NCBI GenBank assembly: GCA_937890735.1
Contig: CALACZ010000105.1
Coordinates: 1 to 7,684 of the forward strand
Direction of reading: 5' to 3'
Origin: an uncultured Bacillota bacterium
Lineage (GTDB): Bacteria > Bacillota > Clostridia > Oscillospirales > Oscillospiraceae
Length of the DNA: 7,684 nucleotides
Positions 1-5,984 of the stretch are shown here, piece after piece. How positions within the stretch are numbered: the first letter of the stretch is position 1; the number at the start of each line of letters is the position of its first letter. The position numbers and the translations under genes are program-made. The notes beneath the pieces are model-generated. The model searched no databases and was not told the DNA's origin. It saw nothing but the letters and a program-made list of their open reading frames with translations.

Positions 1-224
1 CCATGCTTTTCAGATTTTGGGTGTTTCCCGACTGCACATTTCTTGACATTTCCAGTTTGTCTGGTCATTACTGACCCTCTCCGTCCATCGCTGCGCTCGG
101 ATACCTCCCCCAAAGGGGGAGGCAAGGGTGCGTACCATTTCGCATTGGTGCACCCAAATCTGCAATGTTGTGCCGCGCGGGCGGGGTAGAACCCCGTCCC
201 TACGGCGTATTTGCTGGTGCAGCG
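1..224. repeat. Non-coding region with several hairpins, probably dispersed intergenic repeats
   Basis: No convincing gene lies here. Three inverted repeats follow one another. The first is CCTCCCCC-AAA-GGGGGAGG (104-122), 8 bp and perfect. The second has arms GGGTGC plus ACCA (126-131, 134-137) pairing with TGGT plus GCACCC (146-155), with a 2-nt GT bulge and an 8-nt loop. The third is CGGGGT-AGA-ACCCCG (182-196), extendable to 179-199 through one G-T wobble. The G/C-block palindromes and the CTCTCCGTC lead-in resemble intergenic repeats I associate with gut Clostridia; that is memory, not a search. Being downstream of the terminator at 225-255, the region is probably not part of the SDR transcript. 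The window edge at position 1 hides whatever lies further left. Confidence 0.55.
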
Positions 225-255
225 AAAAACGCAGGAGGCTCAGCCTCCTGCGTTT
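225..255 (-). terminator. Intrinsic terminator of the mutase-SDR unit
   Basis: A perfect 13-bp stem is formed by 227-239 (AAACGCAGGAGGC) and 243-255 (GCCTCCTGCGTTT) around a 3-nt loop. Read on the minus strand, the stem runs into five T (plus-strand AAAAA at 225-229). It begins 6 nt past the SDR stop codon (TGA, 264-262). This is the standard layout of a Rho-independent terminator for a leftward transcript. On the plus strand no long T tract follows, so it appears to act one way. Confidence 0.9.
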
Positions 256-261
256 CCTATC

Positions 262-987
262 TCACAAAAACGGTTCTTTTCCCAGCCGGTGCACGCACAC
301 CTCGTCGATGACGGCGTTGGTGCGGTGGGTGAGCAGGAACACGGCGATGTCCGCGATGTCTTCGGGCTGGATCATGCCCTCGCCGGTGAGGTCAGGGCGG
401 GAGATCTTCACCATGTCGGTAAACACGCCGCCGGGGCTGATCATGTGCACGCGCACGCCGTTTTGATATTCCTCCGCCGCCAGCGCTTTTGTAAAGCCCG
501 CCAGCGCGTGCTTGGACGCGGAGTAGGCGCTTTGCAGCGCGTAGCCCTTGTGGGCGTTGACGGACGCGATGTTGAGGATCGTCCCCGCGTCCGACTGCCG
601 CAGATGGGGCAGGCAGAGCTGACACAGCGCGAACGGCGCGCGGGCGTTGAGGCGCATGATCTGATCATACTGCGAAAGCGTCGTCTCGCCGAACGGCGCG
701 GAGAGCGCCATGCCGGCGTTGTTGATGAGAATATCCAGCCGCCCGAAATGCGCGAGCGTTTTCTCGACACTTTCCCGCAGATACGCGTCGTCCGTCAGGT
801 CGCCGGGGAGCAGCAGCACGTCCGTCGCCGCCGCGTCCGGCAAAACCGCCGCGAGCTTTTCGGCGCTTCTGCCCAGCAGCGCCAGCCGCGCGCCCTCCCG
901 CGCCAGCGCCCGCGCGAGGGCAGAGCCGATGCCGCCGCTCGCGCCGGTGATGAGCGCGACCCTGCCGCGCAGAGCCTGCGCGCTCAC
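262..987 (-). CDS. Short-chain dehydrogenase/reductase (SDR) family oxidoreductase
   Basis: A 241-residue classical SDR: a cytoplasmic NAD(P)-dependent oxidoreductase with a Rossmann fold. Seen in the sequence: the cofactor loop TGASGGIG (14-21), GR after strand 2 (39-40, Arg40 hinting at NADPH), NNAG (89-92), Asn114, Ser142, and Tyr155-x-x-x-Lys159 (YSASK), so the full N-S-Y-K catalytic set is present, plus SPGG after strand 6. An ATG at 1029 would add 14 residues inside the upstream gene; I prefer GTG at 987 because it makes a 4-base GTGA overlap with the mutase stop and gives a typical SDR N-terminus. A GGAG lies 11 nt upstream, rather far, which fits translational coupling. The substrate cannot be read from sequence; FabG-like 3-oxoacyl-ACP reductase is one possibility but not shown. 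A strong terminator follows immediately. Confidence 0.93.
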   Translation of the reverse strand: MSAQALRGRVALITGASGGIGSALARALAREGARLALLGRSAEKLAAVLPDAAATDVLLLPGDLTDDAYLRESVEKTLAHFGRLDILINNAGMALSAPFGETTLSQYDQIMRLNARAPFALCQLCLPHLRQSDAGTILNIASVNAHKGYALQSAYSASKHALAGFTKALAAEEYQNGVRVHMISPGGVFTDMVKISRPDLTGEGMIQPEDIADIAVFLLTHRTNAVIDEVCVHRLGKEPFL

Positions 988-2483
988 TTTAGAAAATTCT
1001 CCACGGGTGCGAGGTCGAGCTTGTCGCACGTCTTGAGGAACGCGTACAGCTCCTGCGTGATCTGCCGCACGCCGCCCACGCTGTCGGATTCGATGTTCAG
1101 CGGGATGACCGGGTCATGGAGCGACAAACGCAGTAAGAACCAGCCGTCGCCGTGGGCTTTATCGAGGCTCACGCGGATGCCCTCGTGGTTGTCGGGCGCG
1201 ATGGTCCAGCCCTCCTGCGCGGCGGAATACGCCGTCAGGCGGTCGATAACGTCCTGCCCGTAGGCGCGGAAATCCTCGGCGAGAATGTTCATGCGGAACT
1301 CATGGCTCTCGGCGGGCTCGGCGAGGTCGGCGATGAGAGACTCGAGCGTGTAGCCCTCCTTTTTGCCGCGCGCCAGCTCGATGAGCAGACATGTGACAAG
1401 ATACGCGCCGTCGTCGAGGAAGTAATTCTCCTTCAGCGCGCCGTGCCCGGAGGTCTCCATGGCGAGCTGGCTGTCATGCCCCTCGGCGTTCAGGCGCAGC
1501 GACTCGTTGATGACGTTGCGGTAGCCGCGCTTGAAGCGGTGATGCACGCCGCCGTGCTTTTTGATGAACGCCGCCAGCCCCGTGGACGTGATGGAGTCGG
1601 TGACGATGGTCGTGCCCGGGTGCTCGCGCAGCAAAATCGCCGACAGCATGGCGATGATGCGATTGCGGTTGAGCTCCGACCCGTCGGAGAGCACCGCGCC
1701 CGCGCGGTCCACGTCCGTGTCAAAGATGATGCCGAGGTCGGCGTGCGTCTCGCGCACCGCGTCCATGATGGACTGCATCGCCTGCTCGTTTTCGGGGTTC
1801 GGGATGTGGTTGGGGAAGCTGCCGTCGGGGTCAAGATAGCGGCTGCCGTCGGTGTTCGCGCCGAGAGGTCTCAGGACCTTGTCAACATAAAAGCCGCCCG
1901 CGCCGTTGCCCGCGTCCACCACGATGCGGAAGCCCGCCAGCGGCGTTTCGCAGCCCGCGGCGTCCCGCACCTTTTTGCACAGCAGCGCCGCGTATGCGTC
2001 CATAAATTCGCCCGTTTCCACGCTGCCGGGGGCATTGCCGGTGTGCTCGTCAGAGCCTGCGTATTTCAGGATCGCGGCGATGTCCTGCTTTTCCAGACCG
2101 CCGTTTTTCGTGAAGAACTTGAAGCCGTTGCGGTTAAAGGGCAGGTGGCTGGCGGTGATCATCACCGACGCGTCATAGGCGTAGCCCTCCGTGACGGTGC
2201 ACATGAACATCGCCGGGGTGGACGCCATGCCGAGATCGGTCACGGTGAGCCCCTCCTGCGCCATCGCCTCGCAGATCCACGCGCTCAGCTGCGCGCCCGA
2301 AAGACGCGAATCGCGCCCGACTGCCACGCGGTGCGCCGACGCGTCCCGCGCCTTCAGCCACAGGGCAAAGCCCCGCCCGATGTCGCGGCACGCCTGCTCG
2401 GTCAGATTGATGTGCTGACCCTCGATGCCCTCCAGCGCGACGCCGCGGATGTCGCTGCCGTTTTGCAGTTTGGAATAGTCCAT
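984..2483 (-). CDS. Phosphoglucomutase/phosphomannomutase family protein
   Basis: A 499-residue alpha-D-phosphohexomutase, expected to interconvert hexose 6-phosphate and hexose 1-phosphate in the cytoplasm for sugar-nucleotide and cell-wall precursors. Visible landmarks in order: GSDIRG (9-14), GRDSR (56-60), the phosphoserine loop TASHLPFNRNG with Ser112, the metal loop DTDVDR (Asp255, 257, 259), the sugar-specificity loop ETSGH (343-347), and a C-terminal phosphate loop reading RLSLHDP (452-458). All four domains are present and the length is close to normal. Two loops depart from the usual forms (TASHNP; RxSGTEP), as in a divergent subfamily that, as I recall, also has plant plastid members, so the substrate is uncertain. 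The start is ATG at 2483, with GGAGGA (2491-2496) 7 nt upstream; a longer reading frame to 2747 would cross the promoter and looks non-coding. It overlaps the SDR by 4 nt. Confidence 0.93.
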   Translation of the reverse strand: MDYSKLQNGSDIRGVALEGIEGQHINLTEQACRDIGRGFALWLKARDASAHRVAVGRDSRLSGAQLSAWICEAMAQEGLTVTDLGMASTPAMFMCTVTEGYAYDASVMITASHLPFNRNGFKFFTKNGGLEKQDIAAILKYAGSDEHTGNAPGSVETGEFMDAYAALLCKKVRDAAGCETPLAGFRIVVDAGNGAGGFYVDKVLRPLGANTDGSRYLDPDGSFPNHIPNPENEQAMQSIMDAVRETHADLGIIFDTDVDRAGAVLSDGSELNRNRIIAMLSAILLREHPGTTIVTDSITSTGLAAFIKKHGGVHHRFKRGYRNVINESLRLNAEGHDSQLAMETSGHGALKENYFLDDGAYLVTCLLIELARGKKEGYTLESLIADLAEPAESHEFRMNILAEDFRAYGQDVIDRLTAYSAAQEGWTIAPDNHEGIRVSLDKAHGDGWFLLRLSLHDPVIPLNIESDSVGGVRQITQELYAFLKTCDKLDLAPVENFLK

Positions 2484-2490
2484 ACTCGTC

Positions 2491-2549
2491 TCCTCCGTCC
2501 GAATTTTTTCAGTTGCCCACATCATACCACACAAATCAAACAAAAGCAA
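2491..2549 (-). promoter_or_regulatory. Promoter and ribosome binding site of the mutase-SDR unit
   Basis: On the minus strand TTGCTT (2549-2544), a 17-nt spacer and TATGAT (2526-2521) form a sigma-A type promoter; the -10 is good, the -35 matches only TTG. Transcription would begin near 2514, leaving a leader of about 30 nt, too short for a riboswitch. The Shine-Dalgarno GGAGGA (2496-2491) is 7 nt before ATG at 2483 and fixes that start. Confidence 0.65.
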
Positions 2550-2596
2550 CAAAAACACCGCTTCTTGTTTTGAAGGAGGAAAGTCCAAGCAGGTAA

Positions 2597-2754
2597 AAAA
2601 GCCTCGCAGAGTTTCGCCGCCGCAGCGGCGAAAACGATTCGGATCATTTTTGCCGGCGGCGTGTACGTCGGCAAAAATTCTGCTCACGGAGCGGAGTGTG
2701 GAATTTGTGTGCCTACGCACACAAATTATGCGCGCAGCGCAGTGCAAGCCTTTT
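2597..2754. repeat. Cluster of hairpins enclosed by imperfect inverted arms
   Basis: Outer arms AAAAGCCTCGCA (2597-2608) and TGCAAGCCTTTT (2743-2754) are inverted repeats of each other with 10 of 12 matches. Between them lie three perfect hairpins: TTTCGCCGC/GCGGCGAAA (2612-2633, 4-nt loop), TTTTTGCCG/CGGCAAAAA (2647-2677, 13-nt loop) and AATTTGTGTGC/GCACACAAATT (2702-2727, 4-nt loop). Smaller ones fill the gaps: GCTC/GAGC (2682-2692) and TGCGC/GCGCA (2729-2741). No gene is convincing here. The layout suggests a small non-autonomous repeat element or a multibranched structure. On the minus strand the left arm runs into six T (2600-2595), so it may also stop leftward transcription, though no GC-rich hairpin directly abuts the T run. 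Confidence 0.7.
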
Positions 2755-2779
2755 CAAACGAAAACCTGTTTTCGTTTGA
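2754..2779. repeat. Perfect 12-bp inverted repeat
   Basis: TCAAACGAAAAC (2754-2765) and GTTTTCGTTTGA (2768-2779) are perfectly complementary around two bases; in RNA the top pair must open to give a loop. It abuts the outer arm at 2754 and lies one base from the next hairpin, so it belongs to the same cluster. No T tract follows on either strand. Confidence 0.8.
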
Positions 2780-2780
2780 G

Positions 2781-2809
2781 AGCGTTTCAAAAAGAATTTT
2801 TGAAACGCT
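2781..2809. repeat. Perfect 13-bp inverted repeat overlapping the permease stop codon
   Basis: AGCGTTTCAAAAA (2781-2793) and TTTTTGAAACGCT (2797-2809) are perfectly complementary with a 3-nt loop. The arm reaches into the permease stop codon (TAG, 2810-2808). Its position right after the last gene of the ABC operon suggests a role in transcript ending or 3'-end protection, but no T tract follows on the minus strand, so it is not a classical intrinsic terminator. Confidence 0.75.
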
Positions 2810-4673
2810 ATTTTGGCAGATAGCCGAGCTCCTGGAGGTACGCGACGGTGCGTGCCGCGTCAGAGCTGAGATTGTAATAATAGGGTCGCTTGCCGCCGTC
2901 CGGGCTCAGCAGCACAAAGCTGACGGAGGTCTGCTGCAAACGCTCCTCGGCTACCTGATACGCCGACGCGACCGTTTCGGTCGTCGGCTCGGCGCTGACC
3001 TCCGGGTAGCCGTAGGCATTATCCCCCGTGCCGAACGCGCCGTCCAGCAGATCGGGCAGGATGCAGTCGTTATACAGCGCCGCCGCCTCGCGCGAGCTGA
3101 GCGTCAGATCGCTGTAGCACCAGCTTTCGATCTCATCGTCATAGACGATCGGACCGTCCAGCGTGCACGCGAGGACGTTCTGCTCCGTAACGGTAAAATT
3201 CGGCGCGTACATCGCCAGAACCACGCTCTGCGTCCGCATGAGCGCGTTCGCGCGGTTGTAGGCGCTGTCAGGGTCGGCGGCGGTGGAGGCGCTGCACAGG
3301 AACGTGTAGGAGCGGGCAAACGAGCTGCCGTCCTTCAGCGTGTAGCGGAGGTAGATATTGGCGTTCCACCACGACGTGTCGGTGTCCGCGGGCGTAAGAT
3401 TTTCCTGCGCGCCGCGCGTGTCCACAAAATACTGGTGCAGCGCGATGGTCTGCGCGATGGCGCGCTCGTCGGTGACGGGGGTGGACACACTATAATACTG
3501 CCCGACTTCCACGGACGCGACATCGTCTGCCTCCGGCACGCGGCGGGCATAGCCCGTGAGGTCGAGGCGCACCGCGCCGAGCGCCAGCGTCACCAGCGCG
3601 CAGCAGATGACGAGCCCCTTCCAGCTCTTTTTGAGCACGCGCGCCGATTTTTGCAGCAGCATCTGCGCCGCCAGATACCCGATGAGCGTGCCCGCCAGCA
3701 TGGAAAGAAGCGTCGGCAAAAAGTTTGTCTCGATCTGCCCGTCGGTGATGAGCGAGACGATGACCACGCCGATCACCAGCGCGCAGCCGAACGTGAACGC
3801 GTACAGGAACACCGGGCGCAGCCAGCGCACCGCGATCACATCGCCGCAGCGCTCCATCTCGCGCGTTTTATAAAGCGCCAGCGCCAGCGCGCCGAACAGC
3901 ACGCCCACGGCGGCGAGGATGAGCAGATAGCCCCAGCCCTCCACGCAGTAGCCGGTGATGTCATTTTCGGCGTTCAGCACCGGGGCGACCGAGCCGCTGC
4001 CCAGCAGATACCACGCCGGGGCAAACGGCGTCAGATGGATGCCGCTGCCGTTCGGCATTCCGTAGACGAACGCCTGCAAGACTGTGCGGATCATCAGCTC
4101 CACCACGGGCACGGCGAAATTGAGGATGATGTACACGATGGGCATCATGACGGCGCTTCCGACGATCATGCAGCACAGCACCGCGAAATTGTAGAAAAAC
4201 AGGAAGCTCAGCACATTTTCGGCGAACATCTGCGCGCACACGCCAAGCTGCGGCGCGCCGAGCATCGCCGTGGCGGCAAGCGTCGCGGCGGAGATGAGCA
4301 GCATCGGAGCAGCGTAGACCGTCAGCCCCGCGAGATAGTGCGTTGCGAACATCCCCTCGCGCCGGACGGGCAGCGCGGCGTAGAAATTCGCGCTTTTGCC
4401 CGTGAACAGGTAGTAAAACACGAGCCACGCCGCCGCCAGAGCGTAGATGGGCGAGCCGAGCGAAGCAAAAATATGCCCGACGCTCAGGATCTGCTGCTGG
4501 ATCAGGACCGCGACCTCCGCCTTTGCCATCCGCTCAAAATACTCCGCGAAGTTGGACAGCGGCAGCGGCAGCGCCACGAGCAAAATCAGCAGGAATAAGA
4601 TCCACAGCGGCGCGGCGCGGCGCACATCGCGCCGGAAAATGGCGCGGTCAAAGCACGATGTTTTTGATGTCAT
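2808..4673 (-). CDS. ABC transporter permease with large C-terminal extracytoplasmic domain
   Basis: A 621-residue integral membrane protein, the likely partner of the ATPase encoded just upstream. The N-terminal part (about 22-368) contains some nine hydrophobic segments, including 22-38, 75-91, 114-137 and 153-176, with further ones up to 353-368. After segment 2 the motif SANFYAALPVRRE (94-106) is typical of permeases from YtrA-type GntR/ABC operons. The last 253 residues are soluble, rich in Tyr, Asp and Thr, and probably sit outside the membrane; I do not recognise the domain. Reading could begin 13 codons earlier (4712), but ATG at 4673 has GGGAGGT 7 nt upstream and is preferred. It overlaps the ATPase by 26 nt. 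The substrate is unknown; related systems respond to cell-envelope stress or peptide antibiotics, so export or sensing of such compounds is a guess. Confidence 0.85.
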   Translation of the reverse strand: MTSKTSCFDRAIFRRDVRRAAPLWILFLLILLVALPLPLSNFAEYFERMAKAEVAVLIQQQILSVGHIFASLGSPIYALAAAWLVFYYLFTGKSANFYAALPVRREGMFATHYLAGLTVYAAPMLLISAATLAATAMLGAPQLGVCAQMFAENVLSFLFFYNFAVLCCMIVGSAVMMPIVYIILNFAVPVVELMIRTVLQAFVYGMPNGSGIHLTPFAPAWYLLGSGSVAPVLNAENDITGYCVEGWGYLLILAAVGVLFGALALALYKTREMERCGDVIAVRWLRPVFLYAFTFGCALVIGVVIVSLITDGQIETNFLPTLLSMLAGTLIGYLAAQMLLQKSARVLKKSWKGLVICCALVTLALGAVRLDLTGYARRVPEADDVASVEVGQYYSVSTPVTDERAIAQTIALHQYFVDTRGAQENLTPADTDTSWWNANIYLRYTLKDGSSFARSYTFLCSASTAADPDSAYNRANALMRTQSVVLAMYAPNFTVTEQNVLACTLDGPIVYDDEIESWCYSDLTLSSREAAALYNDCILPDLLDGAFGTGDNAYGYPEVSAEPTTETVASAYQVAEERLQQTSVSFVLLSPDGGKRPYYYNLSSDAARTVAYLQELGYLPK

Positions 4674-5535
4674 AGTCCACACCTCCCAGCTCGTAAATGA
4701 AAATTTCTTCAAGCGACAGCGGCAGCAGATCGCACAGCAGCGGCTGGCACTGCGCTAATTTTTCCGCCACCTCATGCTGCTCGCCGCGCACGATGAGCGT
4801 CTGGATGCGCCCCACGGTCTGCTTGTGCAGGATGTTTAAGCCCTCCGGCAGCGGATGCTCGGTGACGAGCTGGACCTTGACGATGTTCTCCTGAAGCGCG
4901 TCCAGAGAGCGCTCGAGGAGCATTTTGCCCTTGTGCATGATGCCCACATGGTCGCACACGTCCTCGAGCTCCCGCAGGTTGTGCGACGACACCAGCACCG
5001 TCATCCCGCGCCCGGCAACGTCCTCCATAAGAAGACTCCACACCTGCCGCCGCATCACGGGGTCAAGCCCGTCCACCGGCTCGTCCAGCAGCAGATAGTC
5101 CGGGCGGCAGCAGATGGCGAGCCACAGCGCCGCCTGCTTCTGCATCCCCTTGGAAAAGCGGCGGATGGGGCGTTTTTCGTCCAGCGCGAACACCTCGCCG
5201 AGCTGTTTGTAGCGCGTGTCGTCAAAGCTCGGATAAACGCTCTTATAAAGCCGCATCAAATCGCGCACGCCGTCGCTGCCCTGGCAGAACAGCTCGTCGG
5301 GGATCCACGCGAGGCGGCGCTTCACCGCAAGATTTTCATAGACCGGCAGCCCGCCGATCGTCACGCTCCCGGATGTGGGGCGCAGCACGCCCGCCAAATG
5401 CCGGATGAGCGTCGTTTTGCCCGCACCGTTCGGTCCGACCAGCCCGTAAACAGAGCCGCGCGGAACGTGCAGGCAGAGCCCGTCCAAAGCCCAAAAACCG
5501 TCAAACGATTTCGTCAGATTCTGTACATCGATCAT
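4648..5535 (-). CDS. ABC transporter ATP-binding protein (YtrB-like)
   Basis: A 295-residue ATPase subunit that should power the permease encoded next. Motifs: Walker A GPNGAGKT (34-41), an ABC signature FSKGMQKQ (127-134) in place of LSGGQ, Walker B YLLLDEP (147-153) with catalytic Glu152, D-loop GLDP (156-159) and switch His185. The Q-loop region reads WIPDE (77-81), with Asp80 where most ABC proteins have Gln. The last 85 or so residues form an accessory domain common in this export-type branch. ATG at 5535 is chosen because AAGGAG at the end of the GntR gene lies 7 nt upstream and the N-terminus MIDVQNLTK is standard; the longer reading frame upstream duplicates the GntR gene. Only 4 nt separate it from that gene, so co-translation is likely. 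Confidence 0.95.
   Translation of the reverse strand: MIDVQNLTKSFDGFWALDGLCLHVPRGSVYGLVGPNGAGKTTLIRHLAGVLRPTSGSVTIGGLPVYENLAVKRRLAWIPDELFCQGSDGVRDLMRLYKSVYPSFDDTRYKQLGEVFALDEKRPIRRFSKGMQKQAALWLAICCRPDYLLLDEPVDGLDPVMRRQVWSLLMEDVAGRGMTVLVSSHNLRELEDVCDHVGIMHKGKMLLERSLDALQENIVKVQLVTEHPLPEGLNILHKQTVGRIQTLIVRGEQHEVAEKLAQCQPLLCDLLPLSLEEIFIYELGGVDYDIKNIVL
4681..4687 (-). promoter_or_regulatory. Ribosome binding site deciding the permease start
   Basis: GGGAGGT on the minus strand lies 7 nt before ATG at 4673, inside the 3' end of the ATPase gene. It supports that ATG over the in-frame ATG at 4712. Confidence 0.8.
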
Positions 5536-5539
5536 GTTC

Positions 5540-5908
5540 TCACTCCTTTTCCTGCGTCCATTCATCCAGCAGCGCGTGCATGGCGCTGATCTGCATTCCC
5601 GCCGCCGCGAGCTGCTCCGCCGCCTGCCGGAAGCCCTCGATGGCGCTTTGCAGCGCCGCCGCGTCCGCCTGCGGCTGCTCCGCGGCAAACGACCCCTTGC
5701 CCGCGATGGATACGATCGCCCCCTCCGCCTCCAGCTCGCGGTAGGCGCGCTGGATGGTGTTGGGGTTGATGGCAAGCTCCGCCGCCAGCTCGCGCACGCT
5801 CGGCAGCTTTGTGCCCGGCGCGAGCGCGCCGGTGAGGATGAGCTTGCGCAGTCCGTCCTTCACCTGCGTGTAGATCGGGCGGGCGTCCCGATAGTTGATC
5901 GAGATCAT
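5540..5908 (-). CDS. GntR family transcriptional regulator, YtrA subfamily
   Basis: A 122-residue DNA-binding protein. The winged helix-turn-helix covers about residues 8-75: PIYTQVKDGLRKLILTGAL, then the GntR hallmark PGTKLPSVRELA (31-42), the recognition helix INPNTIQRAYRELEAEG (47-63) and the wing GKGSF (70-74). The remaining 47 residues form a short helical tail, not a ligand-binding FCD or UTRA domain; this short architecture is that of the YtrA subfamily, whose members usually repress an adjacent ABC transporter. ATG at 5908 has AAGGAGGT (5924-5917) 8 nt upstream. It is first in an operon with the ATPase (4-nt gap) and permease. A palindrome at 5931-5953 overlapping the predicted transcription start fits autorepression. 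The inducing signal is unknown. Confidence 0.95.
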   Translation of the reverse strand: MISINYRDARPIYTQVKDGLRKLILTGALAPGTKLPSVRELAAELAINPNTIQRAYRELEAEGAIVSIAGKGSFAAEQPQADAAALQSAIEGFRQAAEQLAAAGMQISAMHALLDEWTQEKE

Positions 5909-5930
5909 ACGGCGTGACCTCCTTCCAAAA

Positions 5931-5953
5931 CTGTATTAGCTGTAGTAGTACAG
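5931..5953. promoter_or_regulatory. Probable GntR (YtrA-type) operator
   Basis: CTGTATTA (5931-5938) and TAGTACAG (5946-5953) form an inverted repeat with 7 of 8 pairs. Counted on the outer core it is TGTA-N13-TACA, the spacing I recall for the Bacillus subtilis YtrA site (AGTGTA-N13-TACACT). CTGTA also occurs at 5940-5944, giving a second option CTGTA-N4-TACAG. The site lies 3' of the -10 and across the expected start of the GntR operon, where a bound repressor would block transcription. Confidence 0.75.
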
Positions 5954-5955
5954 TT

Positions 5956-5984
5956 AGTATAGCGACGCGCCTGCGGTTTGTCAA
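5956..5984 (-). promoter_or_regulatory. Promoter of the gntR-ABC operon
   Basis: On the minus strand a perfect -35 TTGACA (5984-5979), a 17-nt spacer and -10 TATACT (5961-5956) make a near-consensus sigma-A promoter. Transcription would start near 5949, inside the palindrome at 5931-5953. A promoter this strong next to an operator is typical of repressor-controlled transporter operons. Confidence 0.88.

Noticed and set aside
43..71. TTGACA at 43-48 as a plus-strand promoter
   Set aside because: The hexamer 17 nt downstream (CATTAC) is a poor -10 and no gene follows on that strand.
211..1263. 350-codon open frame on the plus strand
   Set aside because: Antisense to the SDR and mutase genes; composition is Arg/Ala/Val-rich as expected from high-GC antisense frames, and it matches no domain.
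2484..2514. Riboswitch or attenuator in the mutase leader
   Set aside because: The predicted leader is only about 30 nt, mostly occupied by the ribosome binding site.
1152..2573. 473-codon open frame on the plus strand
   Set aside because: Wholly antisense to the mutase, which has all its family motifs; no ribosome binding site and no recognisable domain.
2484..2747. N-terminal extension of the mutase by 88 codons
   Set aside because: It runs through the promoter and hairpins, shows no family similarity, and the ATG at 2483 has a strong ribosome binding site.
2597..2809. CRISPR array
   Set aside because: The hairpins differ in sequence and spacing; there are no identical direct repeats and no cas genes.
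2661..4598. 645-codon open frame on the plus strand
   Set aside because: Antisense to the permease; long Arg/His/Gln/Asp-rich low-complexity product typical of the mirror of a membrane protein gene in GC-rich DNA.
4855..5589. 244-codon open frame on the plus strand
   Set aside because: Antisense to the ABC ATPase with its intact Walker motifs.
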